The notes under the pieces are model-generated. The model was not told where the DNA came from, ran no database searches, and was given only the letters and a program-made list of their open reading frames with translations. Below, one piece after another: positions 9,048 to 16,857 of a stretch of DNA of 47,575 nt. The translations under genes and the position numbers were made by a program. The stretch comes from Oscillospiraceae bacterium (GTDB taxonomy: Bacteria > Bacillota > Clostridia > Oscillospirales > Ruminococcaceae): the NCBI GenBank assembly GCA_024404815.1, contig JAKSPL010000016.1:1-47575 (forward strand), in the 5' to 3' direction. How positions within the stretch are numbered: the first letter of the stretch is position 1; the number at the start of each line of letters is the position of its first letter.

Positions 9048-10626
9048 ATGCGGCAGGACGAAGCTGTACGCGCAGACACCACAGACAAAGCAGGTACACA
9101 CCGCCGCCGACCGCGACCGCACAAAGGAGCGAAACCGACTGCGGAAAATAACGCATCAGCAGGGGATACGCAGAAGCGGCGGCGACTGCACAGGCACAGC
9201 CTGAAAGGGCAGGCTTGCGGCAGACCACGGAAAGGCTTGCGGAAATGCCTGTTTTTCTGCGGAATATGACAGCAGCGCGGATGAGTATTACTGTATAGCA
9301 GATCAGCGTTGAGACCGCCATGCCCATCAGTCCGATACGCGGAATCAGCAGGAGGTTGCAGAGCAGCTTTGTCAAAGCACCCAAAAATGTCGCAAATGCG
9401 CTCTGTCCTGCGGCGTCTGCGGCTTGCAGCATACTCATCAAGGGAATGCTGAGGGCGAGGGGGATGACTGCCAGTCCCAGCAGCATCAGCGGCGGTGCGG
9501 CAGCGGCGATCTCCGCAGGACGCGATGGGAACAGCAGGGTGAGAATCGGCGCAGAAAGGGCGAAAATGCCGAGTCCTGACGGGACAGCCAGCAACGCCGC
9601 CGCCTGCAAAGCGGATGCGGCGTTTGCGGACATTCCGCGTGCATCTCCTGCGGAATAGTTGGATGCAAACGCAGGTAATACGCCTTTTCCGAGCATATTG
9701 ATCATGGACGGGATCAGATTGAAGATCGTCACGGACATTCCTGAAAATGCACCATATAGATAGTTGGCTGCCTGTTCAGCGGACGAGAACTCTGAAAATG
9801 CAGAAGGTGTGCGTGAAATCATCTGCTCCAAGCCACGCATTCCCGTTGCAAGGTCAACGATCGAGGTGAGATTGGTTACGAGTGCGGCGGCGGAAATCGG
9901 CAGGAGAAGTTTCAGAAGCGCCTGCATAATGGGACGGCTGTCGGTCTGTGCGGGGGCGGATTCGGGATGCTTTGGCAGCCGAAAAAGGCAGAGCAGAAGT
10001 GTTCCTGCGGCAGTCGAGAGCGTCACGCCGAGAATCGCGGCGGCGGCGGCAATCTGCGGCTGTGAGTAGTGATTGGACGGGAGAATATTCGGATGTGTCA
10101 GCACGAAACGGCAGAGAAACAGTCCGAACCCGAGCCTTGCCGCACTTTCCAGAAACTGTGAAAAAGCGGTCGGACACATATCCTGTCTGCCCTCCCACAC
10201 ACCGCGGAGTACCGCATTGATACAGCAGAAAAATACAGCAGGTGCGAAACATTGTACAGCCAACACCGCACCCGAATTGTGGAGAAACCGAATGCACAGC
10301 GGCTTTGCAGCGAGAAACAGCAGCAGACTGCCGAGCAGTCCGAACAACGAGAACAGACGCAGACTTTTGCGGTAGAGTACCCATGCGGCGGATTCTTCAT
10401 TTGCGGAGAGCAGTCTTGCGGTGAGCGCGGCGACTGCGGTGTTCATGCCTGTGACGGACAGCGAGAAGATAGGCAGAAAAAGTCCGTATGCGCTGGAAAA
10501 ATAACCCATACCCTCTCCGCCGAGCATGGCGGTCAGGGGAATGCGGAATACCGCGCCGAGCAGCTTTGCGGCGGCGGCAGAAGCCATCAGCAGCAGCGAG
10601 CCGCCAAGCACAGATTGTCGTTTCAA
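9046..10626 (-). CDS. MOP-family polysaccharide/lipid flippase (SpoVB/MurJ-like)
   Basis: 526 residues with about 14 hydrophobic segments. It begins with the family motif region (GGSLLLMASAAAAKLLGAVFRIPL, MLGGEGMGYFSSAYGLF). Proteins of this group flip lipid-linked sugars across the membrane; SpoVB and YabM act in spore cortex or wall assembly. The start is TTG at 10626, with GGAGGAG about 8 bases before it and no better ATG. In Bacillus the relative yabM is followed by yabN (MazG) and yabO (RqcP); here mazG and rqcP lie 2-3 kb away on the other strand, a loose trace of that order. Confidence 0.88.
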   Translation of the reverse strand: MKRQSVLGGSLLLMASAAAAKLLGAVFRIPLTAMLGGEGMGYFSSAYGLFLPIFSLSVTGMNTAVAALTARLLSANEESAAWVLYRKSLRLFSLFGLLGSLLLFLAAKPLCIRFLHNSGAVLAVQCFAPAVFFCCINAVLRGVWEGRQDMCPTAFSQFLESAARLGFGLFLCRFVLTHPNILPSNHYSQPQIAAAAAILGVTLSTAAGTLLLCLFRLPKHPESAPAQTDSRPIMQALLKLLLPISAAALVTNLTSIVDLATGMRGLEQMISRTPSAFSEFSSAEQAANYLYGAFSGMSVTIFNLIPSMINMLGKGVLPAFASNYSAGDARGMSANAASALQAAALLAVPSGLGIFALSAPILTLLFPSRPAEIAAAAPPLMLLGLAVIPLALSIPLMSMLQAADAAGQSAFATFLGALTKLLCNLLLIPRIGLMGMAVSTLICYTVILIRAAVIFRRKTGISASLSVVCRKPALSGCACAVAAASAYPLLMRYFPQSVSLLCAVAVGGGVYLLCLWCLRVQLRPAA

Positions 10627-10702
10627 ATGACGTTCTCCTCCTTACGGGATCGGAAAAAATAATTGTCTGACAAAAAAATCACGGTGAATACTCAAAAATA
10701 TG

Positions 10703-10731
10703 TTGCAAATTCGGAAAATATGTGTTATAAT
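10703..10731 (+). promoter_or_regulatory. Promoter of the 172-residue gene and trpS
   Basis: TTGCAA, 17 bases, TATAAT, 65 bases before the ATG at 10797. Confidence 0.8.
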
Positions 10732-10796
10732 AGTGAAGTCCGCAGACGAACTCCGTTCTGCGTATCATTACAGCATTTGAAAGGAAGATTCAATCC

Positions 10797-11315
10797 ATGG
10801 CAATTTCGAATTCTATCAGCCGCGCTCCGGTTGCGAAAAATTATCTTGTGACCAGAAATCAGGCTCTCCGCATTTCTCCGTCTAATTTTACCCAGTTTAT
10901 GACCAAAAATACCATCTATGGTGTGATTATTGATATGCCGATGGCAGCGAATTTCATTACAACAATGGCTTGCTTTGTCAACGGTGCTGCAAACCTCTAT
11001 TTCAGCAACGGCAACGATTATTCCGGTGCTGCACAGCGTTATCCGGGTGTTGTTCAGGCAACGCGCGTGTTTGTTTCCAATATCGCAAACTATCTGGATG
11101 ATGCGCAGAAGGTCACTTCGTATCCGCTTCCGGCAGGCAGAACCCATTTCGTCTACATCCTGACCACAGGTGGTGTTTATAAGCTGGAACTGGATTCCAC
11201 ATCTGCAAATCAGGACCAGAAACAGCGCATTCTGATGAATCTCTATCAGCGCGTCATGAACGAACTGCATCAGGCACAGATGAAAGACAAGGCAGCAAAC
11301 GGCGGCAATGTCTGA
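10797..11315 (+). CDS. Conserved-looking protein of unknown function upstream of trpS
   Basis: 172 residues, soluble, with no signal peptide or membrane helix. I do not recognise a family. The protein opens MAISNSISRAPVAKNYLVTR and has an aromatic and glycine-rich middle (FVNGAANLYFSNGNDYSG). A strand-like segment THFVYILTTGGVYKLEL is followed by an amphipathic C-terminal helix (KQRILMNLYQRVMNELHQAQ). AAGGAAG precedes the ATG by about 8 bases. Its stop lies 22 bases before the preferred trpS start, so the two are probably co-transcribed. Confidence 0.8.
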   Translation: MAISNSISRAPVAKNYLVTRNQALRISPSNFTQFMTKNTIYGVIIDMPMAANFITTMACFVNGAANLYFSNGNDYSGAAQRYPGVVQATRVFVSNIANYLDDAQKVTSYPLPAGRTHFVYILTTGGVYKLELDSTSANQDQKQRILMNLYQRVMNELHQAQMKDKAANGGNV

Positions 11316-11337
11316 CGGACGAAAGGAACAGGACAAA

Positions 11338-12351
11338 ATGTCTGAACAACAGGAAACAAAGAAACAGCGTATTTTCAGCGGCATTCAGCCGACAGGTGTC
11401 TTTACGCTGGGCAACTATATCGGAGCGATCCGCAACTGGGGACAGCTCCAGCAGGACTATGAGTGCATCTACTGCATCGTTGACCTGCACGCGATTACGG
11501 TCATGCAGAAACCTGCGGATCTCCGCGCAAACACCATGCGCTGCTATGCAATGATGCTTGCCTGCGGCATTGATCCGAAGCAGAGTGTTGCATTTGTCCA
11601 GAGCCGCAATCCGCACCATGCGGATCTGAGCTGGGTTCTGTCCTGCTCGACCATGTTCGGCGAACTGAACCGTATGACGCAGTTCAAGGACAAGAGCGCA
11701 CGCCACGCCGACAATATCAATGCAGGTCTGTTTACATATCCTGTGCTGATGGCGGCGGATATTCTCGCATACAACGCGGATCTTGTGCCGATCGGCGCAG
11801 ACCAGAAACAGCATCTGGAACTCGCACGCAATGTTGCGATTCGCTTCAATCAGCGCTACGGCGAAACATTTACCGTTCCCGAACCCTATATTTCGCCCGC
11901 AGGTGCAAAGGTCATGTCCTTGCAGGATCCGATGAAGAAGATGTCCAAGTCGGATGAAAATGTCAACGGCTGTGTCTATATTCTCGATGATAAAGACACG
12001 ATTTTGCGGAAATTCCGCCGCGCTGTGACTGATTCGGATGCAGAGGTCTGCTATCGTGAGGGTAAGGACGGCATCAACAATCTGATGACCATTTACGGCT
12101 GTGTTACGGGCAAAACAATGGACGAGATCACGGCAGAATTCGCAGGCAAGGGCTACGGCGATTTCAAGACCGCTGTCGGTGAGGCTGTTGCTGACCATCT
12201 CGCACCCGTTCGTGATGAATTTGCGCGCCTTTCCGCAGATAAGGCATACCTGAATGCCTGCATCGATGCAGGCAGTGAACAGGCATATCGTCTGACGCGC
12301 CCGATTCTCAGCAAGGTCTATCGCAGAGTCGGATTTATCGACCGCAAATAA
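11338..12351 (+). CDS. trpS: Tryptophanyl-tRNA synthetase
   Basis: 337 residues, the usual class Ic size. It charges tRNA-Trp using ATP. The HIGH-equivalent is in SGIQPTGVFTLGNYIGAIRN and the second motif is KKMSKSDENV. Substrate-pocket stretches YPVLMAADILAYNADLVPIG and DQKQHLELARNVA are typical. An in-frame ATG at 11308 would overlap the upstream gene by 8 bases; the ATG at 11338 has GAAAGGA about 10 bases upstream and gives a normal N-terminus. There is no room for a T-box leader, so expression appears to follow the upstream gene. Confidence 0.96.
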   Translation: MSEQQETKKQRIFSGIQPTGVFTLGNYIGAIRNWGQLQQDYECIYCIVDLHAITVMQKPADLRANTMRCYAMMLACGIDPKQSVAFVQSRNPHHADLSWVLSCSTMFGELNRMTQFKDKSARHADNINAGLFTYPVLMAADILAYNADLVPIGADQKQHLELARNVAIRFNQRYGETFTVPEPYISPAGAKVMSLQDPMKKMSKSDENVNGCVYILDDKDTILRKFRRAVTDSDAEVCYREGKDGINNLMTIYGCVTGKTMDEITAEFAGKGYGDFKTAVGEAVADHLAPVRDEFARLSADKAYLNACIDAGSEQAYRLTRPILSKVYRRVGFIDRK

Positions 12352-12427
12352 GTGCATTATTTAGCATTTATGCAGTTTTTCATGGCTTTGACTTTGTGAG
12401 AAATGACAGGAACGCCGTGAAAACAAA

Positions 12428-12468
12428 CTGCTTTTTTGACAGAATATGAAAATCTGTTTAAAAAGCAG
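12428..12468. repeat. Inverted repeat between trpS and mazG
   Basis: CTGCTTTTTTGACAG (12428-12442) faces CTGTTTAAAAAGCAG (12454-12468), 13 of 15 positions paired. It may end trpS transcription or act as an operator next to the mazG promoter. Confidence 0.5.
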
Positions 12469-12476
12469 AAAAAAGC

Positions 12477-12505
12477 TTGCATTTTCGTAAAAAATGAGGT
12501 AAGAT
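12477..12505 (+). promoter_or_regulatory. mazG promoter
   Basis: TTGCAT, 17 bases, TAAGAT. The predicted transcription start falls about 7 bases later, at or beside the GTG start codon (12512). Confidence 0.6.
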
Positions 12506-12511
12506 ATTATC

Positions 12512-13330
12512 GTGAGCAATGAAGTTTTATCCACAGAAGCACTCCGCGATCTGCCGCATTACGGCATCGGAGAACTTTTGCAGGTAATGAAGATCCTGCG
12601 GAGCGAAAACGGCTGTCCGTGGGATAAGGAACAGACACACGCAAGCATCCGCGCCGATTTTCTGGAAGAATGCTACGAGGCAATCGAGGCGATCGACGCT
12701 GAGAGTGTCCCGATGATGCGCGAAGAATTGGGCGATGTGCTGCTGCAGGTCGTGTTCCATTGCGAGATCGAGGATGAACTCGAACATTTTTCGTTCGATG
12801 ACATCTGCGATGAACTTTGCCGTAAGCTGATCGTCCGTCATCCGCACGTTTTCGGTGATGTGACGGTATCCGACAGCGGCGAGGTGCTGAAGAACTGGGA
12901 TGCCATCAAAAAGCAGACCAAGGAGCAGGAAACCTATACCGACACGCTGAAAGGCGTTTCGAAGGCTCTGCCCGCACTCATGTATGCGCAGAAGCTCGGA
13001 AAGCGTGCAGGGCGTGCAGGCATGGACTGGGAGAGCGCAGAAGAAGCGTTTGACTGCATTCCTGCGGAAACAAATGAACTTGCCGAGGCAATGGATGCAG
13101 GCGACAAGGCACAGATGGAAGCGGAGTTGGGTGATTTGCTGTTCTCCGTAGTCAATGTTGCAAGAAAGCTGGGCATCGACGCGGAAACCGCGCTGAGAGC
13201 CTCCTCTGAGAAATTCCTGCGCCGATTTGAAAAAACCGAGCAGCTGGTTTCTGCGGACGGCAAGGATATGCCGAATCTTTCGCTGGATGTTCTGGACACC
13301 TACTGGGCGAAAGCGAAGGCTTCGGAGTAG
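12512..13330 (+). CDS. mazG: Nucleoside triphosphate pyrophosphohydrolase MazG
   Basis: 272 residues with two MazG halves. The first has LLQVMKILRSENGCPWDKEQ, LEECYEAIEAID and REELGDVLLQVVFH, with the metal-binding Glu and Asp. The second has AEEAFDCIPAETNELAEAMD and EAELGDLLFSVVNVARKLG. MazG cleaves dNTPs/NTPs to the monophosphate and PPi, clearing aberrant nucleotides and modulating ppGpp. The start is GTG, since the conserved LLQVM..LR begins only about 23 residues in and an internal ATG would cut it. There is no well-placed ribosome binding site. Next come hup and rqcP, as in many Firmicutes. Confidence 0.95.
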   Translation: MSNEVLSTEALRDLPHYGIGELLQVMKILRSENGCPWDKEQTHASIRADFLEECYEAIEAIDAESVPMMREELGDVLLQVVFHCEIEDELEHFSFDDICDELCRKLIVRHPHVFGDVTVSDSGEVLKNWDAIKKQTKEQETYTDTLKGVSKALPALMYAQKLGKRAGRAGMDWESAEEAFDCIPAETNELAEAMDAGDKAQMEAELGDLLFSVVNVARKLGIDAETALRASSEKFLRRFEKTEQLVSADGKDMPNLSLDVLDTYWAKAKASE

Positions 13331-13415
13331 TTTTTATATACGGCATCATGCGGTCTGTTTGGGACTGCCTGAATATATGCAAAGAAAAACAATATCTATG
13401 TGGAGGATGTACGAA

Positions 13416-13691
13416 ATGACCAAAATCGAACTCATTACCGCTCTGGCTCAGAAGGGCCGCTGCACAAGAAAAGAAGCTGACGAGGCTCTGAACCTTGTCA
13501 CATCTGTTCTGATTGATTCCCTGATCGCCGGTGAAAAGGTTCACCTGACCGGTTTCGGAACCTTTGAGATCCACGAGCGCAAGGAAAAGGAAACCAAGAA
13601 TCCGCGTACCGGCAAGCCGATGGTGACTCCTGCAAAGAAGGCACCTGCATTCCGCGCTTCCAAAAATCTGAAGGAAGCTGTCAACAAATAA
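13416..13691 (+). CDS. hup: DNA-binding protein HU
   Basis: 91 residues. This small dimeric nucleoid protein bends DNA. The sequence has the family pattern MTKIELITALAQKG, LTGFGTFEIHERKEKE and the arm motif NPRTGKP, ending in FRASKNLKEAVNK. The frame is open far upstream, but GGAGG nine bases before the ATG at 13416 sets the start. The stop is one base before rqcP. Confidence 0.97.
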   Translation: MTKIELITALAQKGRCTRKEADEALNLVTSVLIDSLIAGEKVHLTGFGTFEIHERKEKETKNPRTGKPMVTPAKKAPAFRASKNLKEAVNK

Positions 13692-13692
13692 G

Positions 13693-13935
13693 ATGCGGCT
13701 TGACAAGTACCTCAAGGTTTCGCGGCTTGTAAAACGCCGTACCGTTGCGAACGAAGCCTGTGATGCAGGCAAGGTCGAGGTCAACGGAAAGGTCGCCCGC
13801 GCATCATACGATGTCAAGGTCGATGATGTGATTGCCATTACCCTCGGTGCCAGAGTCATGCGTGTGCGTGTGACACAGGTCAACGAGTTTGCGACCAAGG
13901 AAAATGCGGCGGAGATGTATACCGTAGAACCGTGA
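13693..13935 (+). CDS. rqcP: S4-domain ribosome quality-control protein RqcP (YabO)
   Basis: 80 residues, one S4 RNA-binding domain: MRLDKYLKVSRLVKRRTVAN, then AGKVEVNGKVARASYDVKVDD. RqcP binds the stalled 50S subunit and helps RqcH add alanine tails to stuck peptides. It begins one base after the hup stop and is surely translated from the same mRNA. The gene order mazG-hup-rqcP recalls Bacillus yabN-yabO. Confidence 0.92.
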   Translation: MRLDKYLKVSRLVKRRTVANEACDAGKVEVNGKVARASYDVKVDDVIAITLGARVMRVRVTQVNEFATKENAAEMYTVEP

Positions 13936-13952
13936 GAATTCCCTATTATCCA

Positions 13953-13986
13953 AAAAACCTGCTGACGTACAGTCGGCAGGTTTTTC
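13953..13986 (+). terminator. Terminator after rqcP (bidirectional)
   Basis: AAAACCTGCTGAC/GTCGGCAGGTTTT stem with one G-T pair, a GTACA-type loop and a T run. It lies between convergent genes. Confidence 0.85.
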
Positions 13987-14039
13987 TTTTGTATATACAG
14001 AAACGGCACCGCCCATGAATGGAGCAGTGCCGTATTGTT

Positions 14040-15608
14040 TCAGAGAATACCGTTTGTTCTGCCTGCAAGGGTGTCGCAGAGTTTCCGCATGATGTGCTCA
14101 GGCATGGGCAGTTTCCCGACGACCTCTTGCTGCGGGATGTAATCCACAGAAATGACTTCTCGTCCGAGTACGCCGATATGGGAGTCATCGTGTTCGACAA
14201 CGACTTCATAGTAATGCTTCAAATCGTCGTAAGTCCAAAGAAAATCGCTGTCCAGGTCGCCCAGATACATGACGTGTCCCTGTCCGCTGTTGACACCCCA
14301 TTCCATCTGAATATCATCACGGTTTGTGGTCTGGAACACCATCTTGTAAAGAGGATATGTGTCGGTAAACTCGTATCCATCTTCAATATGGACGACCACC
14401 TTGCTGCTCGCATCAGGGGATTCCACTATAGACGGTTCTTCTGCAAACGTCATATGCTGCGGCAGAGGATCACTGCTCAGAAACGAATGCATCTGCTTTC
14501 CGAGATACTGTGTCGTTTCAGTGTTATAGAAGCATTCGATTTTCTCATAATTGAACGGCTGATGGTTTTCGTAGTATGTGATGAATCCGACAGCGATCTG
14601 CGGACCGCGTGTAGAAATGTCGATCTTTGCGGATTTCATCTTTGTGATCTCTGCGTCGGTGTATCCGCAGTCGCGCAGATAGCTTTCCAGACCGATATTC
14701 AGTTGTTTGTCCGCCTGCTGATCGTTCTTTCGGTTGGGCTGGTAGAGCGTCTGATATTCCTTGCCGATACAGTAGTCGATCGACTCCATTTCCAAACAGA
14801 TCACAACATATTCCTGTGTGTCGGTATTCAGATCGAACCGCAGGAGGGTGACACCCGAACCGTAGGTATCAGACGGGAGCTGATACGCAAGAATGGTTTC
14901 ATACATTTCCCGAAAGCTGCCGCTTGCGGAGATGATTTGCTTGACCGTATCCAATGTGAGAATGCTGGTGTGCTTGCGTGTATTTCCGCTGATGGTTGTT
15001 GCGGATGCAGACATTTTCGGATCGGAGCAGATGCCTGTGGTCGTGGTCGTTTTGGTCGTGCCATTTTTACCCGATGTGGTTTGCATGGTGGAAAGGTATG
15101 CTTTTGTGGTTTGCGGCGTGTTGTCGGCGGCGGTGGAAATACTTTCCGAACCGACAAATCCGTTTGAGACTTGTGTTTGCAGACTGCCGTCCATGTCCTC
15201 GGTGATGTTGTCCGTGTCATCGGATACGAGCGCAGCATTTGGCTGGTCAGCATCCGCAGACGGATTGTTGTCCTGTGCGGCGGTTGTATCCGTACTGTTG
15301 GTTTCTGCGGATAGCCCATTGCTCGGTGAGGTTTCGTGCAGCATGGTACCGATGCCGAACACCAGCAGCAGAGATGCGGCAATGCCGCCGACTGCGGTAA
15401 CGGTTCGGGTGATTCGGCTCATTTTCTTTTCGGGTTTTGTCGTTTTGTCCGCATGGGAAGCGAACACCTCTGCGGCAGACGGGGAATCTTCCAGCTCTGC
15501 CAAATTGATCTGCGGCTCTGAAAGTTCCGCGATATAGTCCTTAGAAATGCCGTCGAGGAAGCCTTTTGCCTGTTCGGCAGATGGTGTGCCGTTCAGATGT
15601 TGTTTCAT
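14040..15608 (-). CDS. Membrane-bound anti-sigma factor-like protein
   Basis: 522 residues. The cytoplasmic N-terminus (about 1-66) is followed by one membrane helix (about 68-90, VTAVGGIAASLLLVFGIGTML). A long Ser/Thr/Asn-rich extracellular linker follows (about 92-215), then a C-terminal globular part of unknown family. The start ATG overlaps the stop of the ECF sigma gene by four bases (ATGA), and its ribosome binding site is inside the sigma gene. Genes placed this way usually encode the cognate anti-sigma factor, holding sigma at the membrane until an outside signal arrives. No zinc-binding ZAS motif is visible, so the assignment rests on context and topology. Confidence 0.75.
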   Translation of the reverse strand: MKQHLNGTPSAEQAKGFLDGISKDYIAELSEPQINLAELEDSPSAAEVFASHADKTTKPEKKMSRITRTVTAVGGIAASLLLVFGIGTMLHETSPSNGLSAETNSTDTTAAQDNNPSADADQPNAALVSDDTDNITEDMDGSLQTQVSNGFVGSESISTAADNTPQTTKAYLSTMQTTSGKNGTTKTTTTTGICSDPKMSASATTISGNTRKHTSILTLDTVKQIISASGSFREMYETILAYQLPSDTYGSGVTLLRFDLNTDTQEYVVICLEMESIDYCIGKEYQTLYQPNRKNDQQADKQLNIGLESYLRDCGYTDAEITKMKSAKIDISTRGPQIAVGFITYYENHQPFNYEKIECFYNTETTQYLGKQMHSFLSSDPLPQHMTFAEEPSIVESPDASSKVVVHIEDGYEFTDTYPLYKMVFQTTNRDDIQMEWGVNSGQGHVMYLGDLDSDFLWTYDDLKHYYEVVVEHDDSHIGVLGREVISVDYIPQQEVVGKLPMPEHIMRKLCDTLAGRTNGIL

Positions 15609-16162
15609 AGATAACCCTCCTTTTCGAGATACGTCCGCAGCCGTTCACAGGTGCGGCGCAGGGTGCTTCTGACCGTATTTTCGTTCATGCCGTATTTGCG
15701 TGCAATGTCGGCGGCGGACATCATTGCCCAGTACCGCTGTATAAACAGAATTCGCACCGCTTTTGGCTGTACGGCAAGAAAATCGTTGACCGCACGCTGT
15801 ATCAGCTTGGCGTCTGACTGTGCCTCAACGTCAAAGTTCGAGGGGATACATTCTGACAATTCGTCAAGCGCGAGCCTGACCTGTTCCCCGAAACGCTTTT
15901 TGCGCGTTTTTGCACGGCATTTGTCATATGCCATGTTGCGGATCAATACGGCGAGATAGGCAAACAGGCTTTGCGGACGCTGTGGGGGAATCGTATTCCA
16001 GAGTTCCATGAGTGCGTCATTCCAGACTTCTTCCGCGTCCTGCGCATTGCCGAGAATATTTGCGGCGATCTTCTTGCCGCTGTCGCCGTACTGTGCTGTA
16101 AGATGTGTGAGAGCATCTTTGTCGTGTGCCGTCAGCAGGTTCAGAAGTTCTGAATCCTCCAT
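15605..16162 (-). CDS. ECF RNA polymerase sigma factor
   Basis: 185 residues. Region 2 spans about 10-90 (ANILGNAQDAEEVWNDALME, SLFAYLAVLIRNMAYDKCR). Region 4 spans about 125-180 (FIQRYWAMMSAADIARKYGM, NENTVRSTLRRTCERLR) and binds the -35 element. An in-frame GTG (16174) exists upstream, but AAGGTGG with 8-base spacing supports the ATG at 16162. It is the first gene of a two-gene operon with the membrane protein. A perfect short palindrome stands 25 bases upstream (16187-16202). No TGTAAC-type promoter like those near the peptide locus is seen in front of it. Confidence 0.9.
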   Translation of the reverse strand: MEDSELLNLLTAHDKDALTHLTAQYGDSGKKIAANILGNAQDAEEVWNDALMELWNTIPPQRPQSLFAYLAVLIRNMAYDKCRAKTRKKRFGEQVRLALDELSECIPSNFDVEAQSDAKLIQRAVNDFLAVQPKAVRILFIQRYWAMMSAADIARKYGMNENTVRSTLRRTCERLRTYLEKEGYL

Positions 16163-16186
16163 TTCGTCCACCACCTTTCGTTTTGC

Positions 16187-16202
16187 GTGAGAGTTCTCTC
16201 AC
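16187..16202. repeat. Palindrome upstream of the sigma gene
   Basis: GTGAGAG-TT-CTCTCAC, a 7-bp perfect inverted repeat, between the presumed promoter region and the sigma start. It could be an operator or a leader hairpin. The remaining bases to 16360 are AT-rich with no gene. Confidence 0.5.
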
Positions 16203-16363
16203 CATATAGTCGTTTTTCGTTTCTGAATCGGTGCAGGGAAACCGATATTTTTTTGAGAAGAAATACCGTACTGTTGAATGAATAGCATAGAAAAAGCTTC
16301 GTATTTGCTGAGAATATAATCATTATATCATCGGAACGGCCGGATGTCAAGCGGCACCGGCTA

Positions 16364-16392
16364 TTGCTTTTTTTGTTGGAATATGATACAAT
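16364..16392 (+). promoter_or_regulatory. Promoter of the GNAT-MATE operon
   Basis: TTGCTT, 17 bases, TACAAT, 36 bases before the ATG at 16429. Confidence 0.65.
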
Positions 16393-16428
16393 AAAAGCTG
16401 TCGAAAGCCTTTTTGGGAGGATATATCA

Positions 16429-16857
16429 ATGAACAAATGGACTTTGAAATATAACGAACTGACTGCGGCAGAATTCACCGAACTCTGGGAAACAGTCTGG
16501 GGCGATGCGCCGAATTACGAACAGATCGAACTTGCCATGTCGAATACGCTGTTTCGCATTTCCGTCTATGACGGGGAGCAGCTGATCGCGATGTCGAGAA
16601 TGATCGGTGACAAGGGACTTTGCTATAATATCAAAGATGTGGTCGTTCGTCCCGAATATCAGGGCAAAGGTGTCGGTCGGATGATGATACAGGAGCTTTT
16701 GCGTTTTGTTGGAGAAAACGGCATCCCTAACACCGAAATCTTCGTAGAGCTTTGTGCGATGCCCGACAAGATCCCGTTCTATGAGAAATTCGGTTTTGCG
16801 GCGAACGAAGCACAGCGTCTGAAAATAATGTATCCTGTTCGGGAGCTGCTGAAATGA
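16429..16857 (+). CDS. GNAT family N-acetyltransferase
   Basis: 142 residues, one GNAT domain. Motif A (IKDVVVRPEYQGKGVGRMM, with the Q-x-x-G-x-G acetyl-CoA pyrophosphate loop) is clear, followed by FYEKFGF near the C-terminus. It transfers an acetyl group from acetyl-CoA to an unknown amine. GGGAGGATATATCA precedes the ATG. The last four bases overlap the start of the MATE gene (ATGA), so the two are translationally coupled; a drug or polyamine modification plus export pair is possible but unproven. Confidence 0.92.
   Translation: MNKWTLKYNELTAAEFTELWETVWGDAPNYEQIELAMSNTLFRISVYDGEQLIAMSRMIGDKGLCYNIKDVVVRPEYQGKGVGRMMIQELLRFVGENGIPNTEIFVELCAMPDKIPFYEKFGFAANEAQRLKIMYPVRELLK

Noticed and set aside
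11316-11337. T-box riboswitch before trpS
   Set aside because: Only 22 bases separate trpS from the gene before it; no T-box sequence is seen there or before proS.
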